Positions 31,706-42,400 of a stretch of DNA of 62,000 nt are shown here, piece by piece. Source of the stretch: Symsagittifera roscoffensis (lineage: Eukaryota > Xenacoelomorpha > Acoela > Convolutidae); the NCBI RefSeq assembly GCF_963678635.1, contig NC_087068.1, positions 19,269,789 through 19,331,788 on the forward strand, in the 5' to 3' direction. The notes under the pieces were generated by a model. It had not been told where the DNA came from. It worked only from the letters and a program-made list of their open reading frames with translations, and searched no databases. The translations under genes and the position numbers were made by a program. Position 1 is the stretch's first letter; each line of letters begins with the position of its first letter.

Positions 31706-33165
31706 ACACAAACAGCCTCTCATTATTGGATAAAACGGTGCAAGTCACACCGCAAGTGATGGGGATGCTGGGTGGATTGTTAGAAAGAGAAGTGACCAGA
31801 GATGACCCCGAGTGGACAGCAGCAGTGGCATCACTAACAGTCAGGGAGAAGGTGAAGATCATGCCGTCCAGTCGACAACACGAAGAGAACGAGAGGGATT
31901 GTAGGACAATAGTTCAGCAACTAGTATCCCCAATACCACACGAGGTTTTAACCAGTACTTCTTACGGGCGGAAAGAACAGGGGAGCAATACGCGAAGGAA
32001 AACCGTTACCTTTGTGGATCAGGATAAAGAAGGTGAAAAGGTAGAACAAAACCTGGTGCAAGATTGTTTGTCCGGGGAGACGAACGATGAGAAGAGCCAG
32101 CGAGTTCAAAATCAACACCCGGGACAAGGAAATTTGTCCGGGGAGTCTGAGATGGATGAAAAAATTCCTGATGGGAAGCAGGACCTGGAGAACAAAGTTT
32201 TGTCCGGGGAGTTCAGATGGATGAGAAGAAAGTACAGAACTCACCCAGGAGATGGTGGAGACTCCGTCGCAGACTCTTCTACAGAGGACAACTCCCGAAA
32301 CTCAGGAATTGACACCTACTCAGAGAGGAACTCGAGCTCAGGATCGGAACTGTCAGAATTAGCGATCCACACACTACTAGTGGAAACTCGTGCAAGGGAT
32401 CTGGACAGAGAGGTGTACCAGGATACTGACAGTGATCGCTACCTCATACCAAGCGAAAGAGTCTTTGACAACGCAGCGGATGATTTGAAAACAATAGCGG
32501 TATCGAAACGTTCGATTAGTCTGTTGCCACAAAAAGAGTTAGTCAGGACTGATCTTCAGCCGTTCAAACAAGAAACACAGCCGTTGGCGAAGATTTGGTG
32601 CGTTAAGATGGAGGAAGACACACACCAGCTCAATGAGCTGAATAACCAGATGAGGGTCATGAAGACGTACTTGAAGGCGAGATACAGACTCTCGGATCTT
32701 CTAAGGGCGCAGACAAATGACCGCATGACAAGCAACCTGAAAAGGTGGATCGAGAATGGTTCTCCGGATAAAGGAGACCTCGAGGAAGACAGTTACCGTA
32801 TCCTGAGACAGTATTTCATGCAGAAAGAGGGAAGGTTATACTTGAACAAGGACGGGATTGTGGTTTGCAAGAGAAGAGATGAGGACAAAGTCCTATACAA
32901 GTATAACGCGATAGTGTTGCCGCAACCCTATCAGACAGAACTCTTGTTCAGGTCGCATGATCAGATGGGCCATCAAGGGATCGACAAAGTGTATCAGAGG
33001 ATCCTGAAGCGCTTTGAGTGGCCTGGAATGAAAAAAGCATGCGAGAAGTGGGTAACAGCATGTCTGCCATGCCAACAGGTCAAGGATCGAAGGAAATTGC
33101 GGTTTCCTTTGCAATCGATCGAGTCATCTGAATTCAACGAGGTAGTGCAGAAAAGATATGCATGA
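31663..33165 (+). pseudogene. Linker and integrase zinc-binding domain
   Basis: 500-codon frame. The first ~380 codons form a long acidic, low-complexity linker with three repeats of Leu-Ser-Gly-Glu near 32070-32210. Such a long insert between RNase H and integrase is unusual for Ty3 elements. From ~32940 the His-x3-4-His...Cys-x2-Cys zinc domain of integrase is present (His-Asp-Gln-Met-Gly-His, then Cys-Leu-Pro-Cys at ~33060). The frame is lost near 33150, just before the catalytic core. Confidence 0.8.
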
Positions 33166-33670
33166 CAGATAGTGGTTATAATCAGGTATTGGTCGTGATA
33201 GATCATTTCACGAAGTATGCAGAAGCCGTGCCCTGCATAACTGCCTCGGCGGAAGAGACGTGCGACCACCTGATCAATACGTGGATAGCGAGACACGGTT
33301 TTCCGATGACGTTTCAATCGGATAACGGAACAGCTTTGGTAGGAGAACTCACGAAAGAGCTAATGAGACGCTCGCAAGTTGCTCAAGCTCACTCCACGTC
33401 ATACCGTCCACAGACAAATGGCTTAGTGGAAAGGCAGAATCAAATCTAGTGTCGATGCTGAGGGTATATTGTTCCAAGTTCATGACCGATTGGGAGAGAT
33501 ATCTTCCACAGGTAATGGGAGCTTACAACAGCACACAACATTCCACCACCGGAGTCAGCCCACATAGGATGGTGACAGGGCACGATAAGTCTTTGCCCTT
33601 GACTTTCTTCTACCCAGAGTATGAGGGGAAGAAGACGTCACCACAGGTTTATGTGAGGGATGTAATTTGA
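33162..33670 (+). pseudogene. Integrase catalytic core
   Basis: Two frames (33162-33449 and 33449-33670) contain all three acidic residues of the DDE core: Asp in Val-Val-Ile-Asp-His-Phe (~33199), Asp in Ser-Asp-Asn-Gly (~33330) and Glu in Val-Glu-Arg-Gln-Asn (33428-33430). A shift right after the Glu and a TGA at 33668-33670 interrupt it. Integrase would insert the cDNA into host DNA. The start of the core is lost in the upstream frameshift. Confidence 0.9.
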
Positions 33671-33682
33671 CGTCAGCAAGAG

Positions 33683-35155
33683 TTGAATGACTTGTGTAGA
33701 CAAAATACTCACCAAGCACAGGCAAGGCAGAGGAAAAGATTTGACAAGAAATCACCTGGTGCAAAAGCTTACTCGGTAGGAGATTACGTAAGGGTATTTC
33801 AGAACGTCATACCAACGAATGGAACAAAAAAGCTTTTAAAAAAGTGGAGGGGACCCTTCATGATTACGGAAGTGCACCAGGAGGGACGCTTTTTTAGATT
33901 GAGTACTGGCCGAGCCGCTCATTACGAAAACATTAAGCCACACAATCCATCGACAGAAGACTGGTGTATACCTGCAGACATGCAAGAAGGGGATTATTTA
34001 ATGATGGACCCTGCTTGTGAGATCAAAGAGAAGGGCACCAGGGAAAAGAACGATGGAAATGAGGTCATAGAGGAAGGAACTAGTACACCACAGGACCTGG
34101 ACCCAAATGACGTGATTGAAGCGGACGATGAAACTTTACCCTACGCAGAAGAGGACTGGCAAGACCCTGAACAAAGGGAGGTTCATAAGAACTTGGAACC
34201 GGATCTTCCGTTCACGATACAGACTCGTCAGAAGGACAGGACAAGATCCAAGAAGAAATGTAATCCTTACGGCGACGATTTTGTAGTGGACAGGATAGAC
34301 CTAAAGAAGATAGGGGAAGAAATAATGGGTCTAGAAGAAAAAACTGTGTCACAGGACATTGACATAGTCAATGATCACGACAATGAGTGGGTCGATGACC
34401 GGTCGAAACACGAGGTAGAGTTCGAAGACGAGCAACAGCAGTCATATGAACAAGACTTGACGAATCTGCGTGTCTTGGAATGGCTGAACGAAATGACGTC
34501 GGACCCAAAGGAGACCAGTGTCACGATTCAAGATGTAGATCGTGAAAGCATAAAATACATGAAAACCGAACGAGAAGATTCTTCCTGGGCTGCCCAGGAG
34601 GGGCGACTACTCATTCCGGCTTCCAATCTCGATTTGATACCCGGTACGCGATCGACGGGGACATCGATGGATATTTTTGTCCGGAGAGTGGGGGTAGGAC
34701 TTACCCACACTGAAAACTTGATAATAAAAAATTTAAGAATAGCAAGAGAGACAGGAGACTTAGAAGCAAAAACAGGCGAAGAACCTAAGAAACCTGACAT
34801 AGGGAGGGTAGTTGAGTCATATTTTAACTTATCAAATGAATTTTCAAGTAGCATAATACTAACAGACAGTGATTTCATACTAACAAATAGAACATGTGCG
34901 ATAGCAATCCCAGCAGACATGAGTTTTAGGACAGCGTTAGCGGAAGGTTTTAAGAGAGAATATAAAAACATAGAATTTCTTTGGAAGCAAAGACCTGGAG
35001 TAGGGGGTGTAGCGGCCTTACCTTCGGCGGCGTCACAGATACTGGGAAAATACCTATGTTTCCTAGTGACACGGGCGACGGAGAAACGGCACGTAGACCC
35101 GGAAAACCTAGTCTTGTCCTTGACGAGATTTAGAGGCTTCCTCGTGGAAAGGTAA
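33683..35155 (+). CDS. Pol C-terminus: GPF module, acidic linker, macro-domain-like end
   Basis: 490-codon frame continuing Pol after the TGA. The first part carries Lys-Trp-Arg-Gly-Pro-Phe, the GPY/F module that follows integrase in many Ty3 elements. A long acidic region follows (~34000-34560). The last ~110 codons (from ~34820) read Ala-Ile-Ala-Ile-Pro-Ala-Asp-Met-Ser, then Gly-Phe-Lys-Arg-Glu-Tyr, Pro-Gly-Val-Gly-Gly-Val-Ala and Tyr-Leu-Cys-Phe-Leu-Val-Thr. This order matches macro domains, in which Ala-Asp and a Gly-rich loop hold ADP-ribose and a Leu-Val-Thr-Lys-like strand follows. By eye this is a reasonable but unproven match. The frame ends at TAA, which is itself part of a gtaagt splice-donor-like site. 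Confidence 0.65.
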   Translation: MNDLCRQNTHQAQARQRKRFDKKSPGAKAYSVGDYVRVFQNVIPTNGTKKLLKKWRGPFMITEVHQEGRFFRLSTGRAAHYENIKPHNPSTEDWCIPADMQEGDYLMMDPACEIKEKGTREKNDGNEVIEEGTSTPQDLDPNDVIEADDETLPYAEEDWQDPEQREVHKNLEPDLPFTIQTRQKDRTRSKKKCNPYGDDFVVDRIDLKKIGEEIMGLEEKTVSQDIDIVNDHDNEWVDDRSKHEVEFEDEQQQSYEQDLTNLRVLEWLNEMTSDPKETSVTIQDVDRESIKYMKTEREDSSWAAQEGRLLIPASNLDLIPGTRSTGTSMDIFVRRVGVGLTHTENLIIKNLRIARETGDLEAKTGEEPKKPDIGRVVESYFNLSNEFSSSIILTDSDFILTNRTCAIAIPADMSFRTALAEGFKREYKNIEFLWKQRPGVGGVAALPSAASQILGKYLCFLVTRATEKRHVDPENLVLSLTRFRGFLVER

Positions 35156-35510
35156 GTGAAGGAAGTATAGGCTGAGTGACCTGTAAGAGGGCGTTAGACT
35201 AGATTATGTAGTGTGTGATATGTGTGTTATGTTATGTTATGGTTATGTTATTAAGATCTTGGGTAAGAAGGGGTTAGTGACCACGAACAACTGAATAACG
35301 ATCTTAGGAATAGATCCAAAAGTTTGGACTGTCCAATCTTAGGTCGAGTTCCAAAATTTTAGAGACCGATTGATTTTAATAAATTTTAGGATAAAAATCT
35401 TTTTATCTGACTGTTTTTAAATAAATTTTAACAAAAAGTCAAGGTGAGACTGACAAGTGTGATATTCGTGACCTCTTTTCTAGATCTTAATTGATCGTTT
35501 AATTGCTCAC
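35143..35510 (+). other. Gap between Pol and ORF-A with splice-like signals
   Basis: The Pol frame ends inside gaaaggtaagt, a near-perfect 5' splice site at 35149. Upstream of ORF-A, cctcttttctag (35472-35483) is a good 3' splice site, and the ORF-A frame is open from it. The phases of these two sites do not match each other, so a direct Pol to ORF-A splice would hit a stop. A donor further upstream could serve ORF-A. A short (ttatg)n stretch lies at 35226-35251. Confidence 0.35.
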
Positions 35511-38500
35511 TTGAGTCAAATCATAGAATCGAATCAAATCAAACCTGAGAAGAGAATGGACAACATCAATTTGGATGAATTGATGGACCTGGCAGAGGCA
35601 TATGTAGGACCGATGATAGATGCGATCTATCGTCGGCTAATGGATCGAGACTTCGCTCTGGAGGACCCAGAGGTAGTCATGTTGCTGACCGCCCTGATAA
35701 ATGTCTTGGGGCATCACAACCGTGGGGACCGCCCCACGGAAGTCCTATTGATGGCAGCATACGGAGAGAGGGGAGTACTAGACCGTCCGAACATGAGAGT
35801 GATGAGATGGAGAAACGGTGCTCTCTCAGGGAGTGACTTGGCGAATGAGCCTGGATTGGGAAGTTCTAGGACTTACCAACCAGGTGAAATGCCTATGCCC
35901 TCCAAGCCCAAGCCTGGGCTGACGAGAATGCATCGATCAATGAACAGCGAGGCTGCCTTGTCTGGTTCACCACTGAGAGCAGCTGTGCCACCAAAGAGGG
36001 CGAAAGTAGAACAAAAGGTTCAGATGAACCAAACCATGCAAGATCTGGATGGGATGAAGGATGAGCTGGAAAGGACCAGGAAGGAGCTGGATGAAGTGAC
36101 TAAGACCATGCTTATTGAGGAGGACGACAGAAACATGTGGAAGAGATTGTTCGAAGACTGCAACAAAAAGCAGGGAGTTAGCGACGCAACGCCACCAATG
36201 GGAAGCTCTAAAGTCCCAGAGAGGAAGATACGAAAGATGCCGGCGAAGAAAGTGTCACGTGTAATAGATGTACAGAAGAACAATCAGTTGAAATATAACT
36301 TCACGGGAGTTCCGGAGGCGGATCCGAGAGCTTGCTTTAATCGAGCGACCTGGAACCCGGCAGTGAACCTGCAACAACCACCGCTAGGGACATCGCATCT
36401 GATACTGGGAGATAGCTTAGTCAGAGTGCTATCGAACTTGAGAACCCCTTGGGTCACCACGGTGATGGCCTTCGGAGGCGCGGCCATAGCCCAGTTATTT
36501 CGGATGGTGGAGTTGATGAACCCAGGGAGAATCCCTAATGTAATGACCCTAGTTGGGACAAATAACATCTCGAGAAGCTCGGATGAGGAGGAAGCACTAT
36601 GGGAATCAATGATGGTGTACTTGTTCACTGCCCTCTGGCAGAAGTTCAACTGCGCGGTACTGACCGTTTGCACTGTACCAATGAATGCGAGGAGTTTGAC
36701 TGCAACAGGAAGAAGGCACAACGAAGGAGTAGTCCGGTGGAATAACATTCTAAGGAATCTCGCAAGTCGGAATGCCGGAAGGATGATCCTCATGGACATC
36801 GAACATGAGTTGAGTGCTATGGATCAGGCCAGGCTGACTACGGACGGCATCCGCTTCGATAATATAGAAGGGCAGGCTTGGTTGAACAGAGTCTTCCAAG
36901 AGCGATTGGATGAGTTGGAAGTAGAACTCTTCGACACCGGAGTGCTAAAGGAGGAGGGAGCATTGAACGAACCTGTGATTACCACCTTTGTGCCTCCCCG
37001 CCTAGAAACACGCTTGGGGACGGTCCCGGCCGTGACGAACTATAGACAGCAGAGCTCTAGCGAACCAGGTCAAAGAAACGACGTTCAGGATTGGTTGGGA
37101 GAGGCGCCAATGAGGAGGACCATTAATCCTAGGAGAAGAATAGGGCCTGTCAATCCGAGGGAAGAGACAGCCAGCCACTCTAGATCGGACACAAGGTCGG
37201 AGACGACAAGGGACAGTCGAGAGGAAAGACGCCCTAAGAGGAGCTCTCTAATGTGGTCGAAGCCAATACCTTCTCCGTGGCACATATATAAAGATGACCT
37301 GATGAAACTGAACCTTCAGACGGTGAGCTTCGCAGCGGATGCCATGAGGATGCTGAACGGAGCAAGGTTATCAGTCAGTGGATTGTACTCGATAACAGGA
37401 GTGGACTGGTTGATAGCAGCTGGCATAAACTTCAGCTCTACGACTGCTTTGAGGTTTGCTGACCTAGAGGGACTGCCCTCTAATAACACAATGGGACCAG
37501 TGAACGCCCGACCGTTACAAGACGTAAAACTAAATCACGACGAAGGTAATCGAGAAGAGAGACCGGGAAGATTTCTGATAATGAGGGCGCCGATTGGACA
37601 ACATGTGAAGATGTTCAGGCACTTGAGCACATCCCCTGGTCATGTGAAGGAAAGAGTGTACCCGAAGCAAGTAAGTCAGAAAGTTGATGCCCAAAGATAC
37701 GGCAAATTGAAGGCGATAAAGAAAGATGAGATCATCTTCGCCGCGTACGACAAAGCAGAAACGATGAAGGCCAAGATTATGATAGTAGAGAATTCAGAGT
37801 TCGTACACACTTCCATGTCCCTGTTTTGGCCGGACGTCATTATGTTGGCAGCGGTCGATCTGGATCTACTGCAATCCGTGTCAATGGCTATCGGAGTACA
37901 AAGACAGACGGAGATAAACCCAATCACGATCGTGTTTGCTGGCATCAACGACCAGCTACACAGTAGAGGTTTCCTGAGCAGACTCAGAGAACCTACAACG
38001 GCAGAAAATGCCGTATGGCCAGCAATAAAGGACATCCTCGAGTCAATGGGTGAAGTGGTGGATGCGACGAAGGAGGGGTTCTTCACCAAGACGACACCGA
38101 GAGTAGTGTTCGCGCTATCTCCCGGGTATGCATATCTCCCGGATGGACTGAAATTCGTTTATGCGATCGTGGCCTTGCTTTCTGAAGGGAAATATGATGT
38201 AATCATATCGGCCCCAAATTGCATGATAGAGATGGAGAACCTGAGACCACTCAGGGCTGAGCTACCTGCGGTGTGGTCGGATATCTCAAATGCATTGAGA
38301 GGATTCAAGGACCATGCGCTACGCATGCTGGTGCTGGACGAGGTGCTGGGGTTGGAACTGTCCAACTTCAGTCGGCAGCTCAAACTGAAACCGGGAATAG
38401 GCGACGACCATCGAGTGATCATAGCGATGTCGAACGACTTCTGGTTCCGAGGGATGGAAGTATCAGGAGAAAGAGAGATGAGGGAAAATTCCCAGGAGAC

Positions 38501-39380
38501 TAGAGCTCACTTGGAGGCAATGGTTTTGAGAACCAAACCAGAGGATAATAAGTGGTTACATCTAACTCCTCGAGTAGCGGCATTGGGTGCGGATGCTTTT
38601 GAGCAAGGCCCAGTAATGATCAAGAAGATCCATGCCTACTTGTTAAAAGAGGTGAACCTGGCGGAGAATGCTGGAGAAAAGACAGCCGACTTCGTAAATC
38701 GAGTGTGCCAAGTTACCCTGGAAACTTTCTGGACTGAGAAGGTGAAAGGAGAAGAAGGCTTCGAACGGACTGATAGCATGCTGGAAGGGCTGGGATCCGG
38801 ATGGACCGCGTCCTTCCTGGCGAAAGTCTATCCAAAACTCTCTCGATACTTGATAAACGAATTCCTCCAAGCAAAAGTGGAAGTATCAATCGTTGAACTA
38901 CTAGCCTTGTTAGTGACGTTTGGAGCAGAGAGCTTCGTGAAGGGGCCGGTGATGCTACTCACCGAAGGAATCCAGAACTTGCGGTTAGATGGGCTTCTAA
39001 CATTGATTGCGATTACCCATGGAAACTTGGGAGGACTAATGAAACTGACACGTTACCCGGAACAGATGATAGGGGATGTGAAGAAATTTGATGTGAAGAA
39101 AGCCACAGATTCGTGGAATAAGATAAGAGATCTGAGACACACTTTTATCCAGTATCTCTTGCAGCAAAATCGCTTTGGAACGGGAGAGGATGAGACGATT
39201 GAGAGGGAGGAAGACGTGAGACGACATGTTAGGGGCATGCCCCTACTAACTGATCTAAGCTTGGCTATGAGGACCGATCCCTTAGCGTTGATCAGGGGAG
39301 CCACGGAGTTTTTGACAGTAATTTATGGACCAGCAGTCACGTTTGCGTTCCCTGATGTCAAGGATACAGGAGGTCGCTGA
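35511..39380 (+). CDS. ORF-A: 1289-codon protein with SGNH-hydrolase-like blocks
   Basis: This is the longest intact frame in the window (from TTG; first ATG at 35556). Residues ~165-225 form a coiled coil. Residues ~296-460 show SGNH/GDSL blocks in order: Leu-Gly-Asp-Ser (Ser302), a Gly-rich block near 320, Val-Gly-Thr-Asn-Asn (348-352) and Asp-Gly-Ile (445-447). The catalytic His expected three residues after that Asp is Arg448. A second region (~755-870) repeats the pattern with Ala-Gly-Ile-Asn-Asp at ~810-814, but its Ser block is degenerate. The rest is helical and unrecognised. There are no membrane segments or signal peptide, so it is not an envelope. It lies downstream of Pol and would need splicing or internal initiation. 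An open frame this long in a dead element suggests that ORF-A was under constraint until recently. Confidence 0.75.
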   Translation: MSQIIESNQIKPEKRMDNINLDELMDLAEAYVGPMIDAIYRRLMDRDFALEDPEVVMLLTALINVLGHHNRGDRPTEVLLMAAYGERGVLDRPNMRVMRWRNGALSGSDLANEPGLGSSRTYQPGEMPMPSKPKPGLTRMHRSMNSEAALSGSPLRAAVPPKRAKVEQKVQMNQTMQDLDGMKDELERTRKELDEVTKTMLIEEDDRNMWKRLFEDCNKKQGVSDATPPMGSSKVPERKIRKMPAKKVSRVIDVQKNNQLKYNFTGVPEADPRACFNRATWNPAVNLQQPPLGTSHLILGDSLVRVLSNLRTPWVTTVMAFGGAAIAQLFRMVELMNPGRIPNVMTLVGTNNISRSSDEEEALWESMMVYLFTALWQKFNCAVLTVCTVPMNARSLTATGRRHNEGVVRWNNILRNLASRNAGRMILMDIEHELSAMDQARLTTDGIRFDNIEGQAWLNRVFQERLDELEVELFDTGVLKEEGALNEPVITTFVPPRLETRLGTVPAVTNYRQQSSSEPGQRNDVQDWLGEAPMRRTINPRRRIGPVNPREETASHSRSDTRSETTRDSREERRPKRSSLMWSKPIPSPWHIYKDDLMKLNLQTVSFAADAMRMLNGARLSVSGLYSITGVDWLIAAGINFSSTTALRFADLEGLPSNNTMGPVNARPLQDVKLNHDEGNREERPGRFLIMRAPIGQHVKMFRHLSTSPGHVKERVYPKQVSQKVDAQRYGKLKAIKKDEIIFAAYDKAETMKAKIMIVENSEFVHTSMSLFWPDVIMLAAVDLDLLQSVSMAIGVQRQTEINPITIVFAGINDQLHSRGFLSRLREPTTAENAVWPAIKDILESMGEVVDATKEGFFTKTTPRVVFALSPGYAYLPDGLKFVYAIVALLSEGKYDVIISAPNCMIEMENLRPLRAELPAVWSDISNALRGFKDHALRMLVLDEVLGLELSNFSRQLKLKPGIGDDHRVIIAMSNDFWFRGMEVSGEREMRENSQETRAHLEAMVLRTKPEDNKWLHLTPRVAALGADAFEQGPVMIKKIHAYLLKEVNLAENAGEKTADFVNRVCQVTLETFWTEKVKGEEGFERTDSMLEGLGSGWTASFLAKVYPKLSRYLINEFLQAKVEVSIVELLALLVTFGAESFVKGPVMLLTEGIQNLRLDGLLTLIAITHGNLGGLMKLTRYPEQMIGDVKKFDVKKATDSWNKIRDLRHTFIQYLLQQNRFGTGEDETIEREEDVRRHVRGMPLLTDLSLAMRTDPLALIRGATEFLTVIYGPAVTFAFPDVKDTGGR

Positions 39381-39400
39381 ACTAGTGTGAGCAGCACGTA

Positions 39401-42400
39401 TTGCGGGAGCTCATGAGCGAAGATCTGTTATTTGCGAAAATATCAGAGCCAGAAATGACAGTCATCAATTTTGACGATCACTTCCGTGATCGCATGGGAG
39501 AAGTAGAAAGAGGGCACATCGAGGTGTTTCCGAAGCCCTGGAATCTAAGAGCCTATGATAAGACGAATGGTGAAATGACCAGAGTTCCTCATCTCACTGC
39601 AGCATATCACAAGGGGAGAGAAGAGACGAAAGATTGGGGTGATTACGAGAAGCTGCCAGAAGAAATCCCTGAATTCCCTCTGATAAGAAGGAAGTTTCTC
39701 GGAGCAGTCTCCGTAGTACAAACTCCTATACTAAGAGCAATTGAAACCAATGAAAGGAGGATAGAGAAATTCGTGGGAACGATGGATCCATACTTTGTGG
39801 GGAGGAATGCCGCCGTGTTGCAATACACACGATTGTCCTACACGGATCAAGCGACGAGGAGACGAATAAGCAACGCCGCGACTCCCAAGCCTGGAGGGTT
39901 TGATAAGGAATGGGCGAGGTTAGACTTAGCGCCTATGAAGATGAGAGGCAGAACCGAATTACCTGAGGCCTCCTTGATCCTGACTAGTGTGAAACCGGAG
40001 TTGACGGTAGGAGGAACGCTGCAGACGAGAACCTTCCTGGCACCCTTCGGCTGTGAGGAAATCAAAGTGGTCCATGGAGAGGAGGAAGATGAATCGGCTG
40101 GCATACTGATCATACCAAAATTTCCGGAATGGGCCGAGAGTGAAAAGCAAGGACCCTCAAGCTCGAAAAAAGATGCATCAGAAGGAGATGATGGGCAGGG
40201 AGGAAGCCGTCGAACGGAGGAACCCATGCAACAAGGTAACGATCAAGCAGAAAGGGAAGACGACAAGGCATCGACAGGAGGGATATCCAGCCTGGATTTC
40301 AATTTCTTCAGTGACTTTGAGAATAATGCAGATACGTTGGAAGCGGCTGAACCAGCAGACGAAGGCACTTCGACAATGGAACCTCCGTCGGCTTTTATGG
40401 AAATGAAACGGAATTTGCCGGAGAGCAGCTCTCCGGGCAATTCAAAAAGTAACGAACAAAGACTCTTCATGGAATCACCGAGGAGAAAAAGATTAGAAGG
40501 CGCTGCCAGAGTACCTTTCATGGAAGGTTATCTGGAAACGATGTTGCAATGCACCACCCTCAAGCAGAAGGCGTACGGGACTCTAGCGTCGTCTGAGATG
40601 CAGGCGGAAACGATCGAGCAATTAGTGAGCCTTCCATGGAAAGCAGTGGTGTTGAGGTACTTTGAAGAGGAAATGAGGACTACGCCGAAAATACACGCTC
40701 TCATGGCAGTACCTTACGTGAGAACCGAATTACAACTAAGGTTCGCCTGGTGCATGATGGGATTAACTCGCGGGGAATATGACTCAGAAGAGAGGAAAAA
40801 GTCAAAAGTAAAAAAGGTATTCCTGATGACGAACCTGAGGGATCTGATAATCCAGGAGGGAATGGCAGTGGCGTGCGCGAAGCGGAGAGACGCTCTCTGT
40901 TTTATTCGATTCCTGATAGAGCAGATTTCAGTGGCAGCATTGAACACCTGTGTCAAGATGCTGCAGGAGGGCGATGAACGAGCAAAAGCCTTACTCTTGC
41001 TAGCACTGCTGGATGTGCATCAGAGCAAGCCGATGAGGGTGAACATGAAAGAACCCGAGGAGCTGGAACCCATGAGAAAAATAGATGAAATCAGGAGATT
41101 CTCAAACAAGGAACTGAGACTCACTAAAGAATCTATGGGGGCTTTGCCGAAGTCCAGTGAGTACTGTGGACCGATCAGAAAGAAGTCGTACAGTTACGTG
41201 TCCAAAGTCATAGGGATAGCGTACAACCCTTTTCTGAGTGAAGACATACGTGATTGCTTCTTTGATTACGAGCAAGCAGTGTTGCAAAGGTTCTGGACGT
41301 CGAGAATTGCAACGATTAAAAGCGCTACTAATCCGCAGACCAAATTGGGACTAGTCTTGGAAGAAAAAGTTGACTGCACCTTCCGTGCCAAAATCCGACA
41401 AACGAGTGGAGTTTGGATTGCGATTCTCAGATGAATTACTGAGAACAAGCTTGATGGTAGTGTGGGAACTAATGAGACCATCATGGTGTCCTAGACCCAA
41501 TGCTGACTCGATACTACGAGCGACACAAGACGTGCAGAGGGAACTGAATGCAGACTGTAACCTGCGTGACCTGAACAACATACATAATATGATGACAACA
41601 GCCTCTAGGAGCAACGGGGAAGACAAAAGGGAGTTGCCTGGCTGGGGACCAGAAGACTGGGTCAAACCTGGTAGCTGTCTGACAGACGTCTGTGGACTGG
41701 AAGGTAACGTTTGTGGGAGTCTCGATTGCGTGAAAACCCTAGAGAGACAACACAGGCAGTTGACGATATTGTTTGGGAACGTTATGATGAAAACAAGGAT
41801 GGAAACGGAACTGATCGCAGATTTCCATGGAGGAACCGAGGTGAATCTAGTGACTGCACTAGGATTCTACAGCATGTTTGGTTCTTTAGAGTCACTATTG
41901 AATCTAGAACAGAAACATGAGATGGTCACAGCCATCAGTGTAGAAGTATTCCGAGGAGTTTTGCAAACTGAGCAAAAGTACATAGGAAAATGGAGGGAAG
42001 CGATCGAGACGGAAATGAACATCCGACACAGTGAAACTTATCGTAGACCATCAGGAGCACGATATTTGGTGGTATCGACTTTAGCTCCAATGTGCAAGAG
42101 CAGATACCCGGTGCATTTTGTAGCTGTGGATGTAAAGAGTACGAGAACGATCGTGGATCAAGCCTTCTCAGTGCCAAAGTGTGTGAGACTAGCGAGAATG
42201 TCGGAAAAATCTTATGAGTTACTGTGTAAGATGTTCTCAGCAGTTCCAGAGAGAACAAAGGAAGAGTTGGAATCAATACTGGGAAAGAAGTTCATGGGAT
42301 ACGTGAGTGGGAACTTCAGTGACTTTGAGAGACAGAAACAGAGAGGATCAACCGTTACAGATTACAATACAGTGGACGAGAATGTCGGGAAAGCGTAATT

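Noticed and set aside
35511-39380. ORF-A as an envelope gene
   Set aside because: The position fits, but there is no signal peptide, membrane segment or Cys-rich ectodomain.
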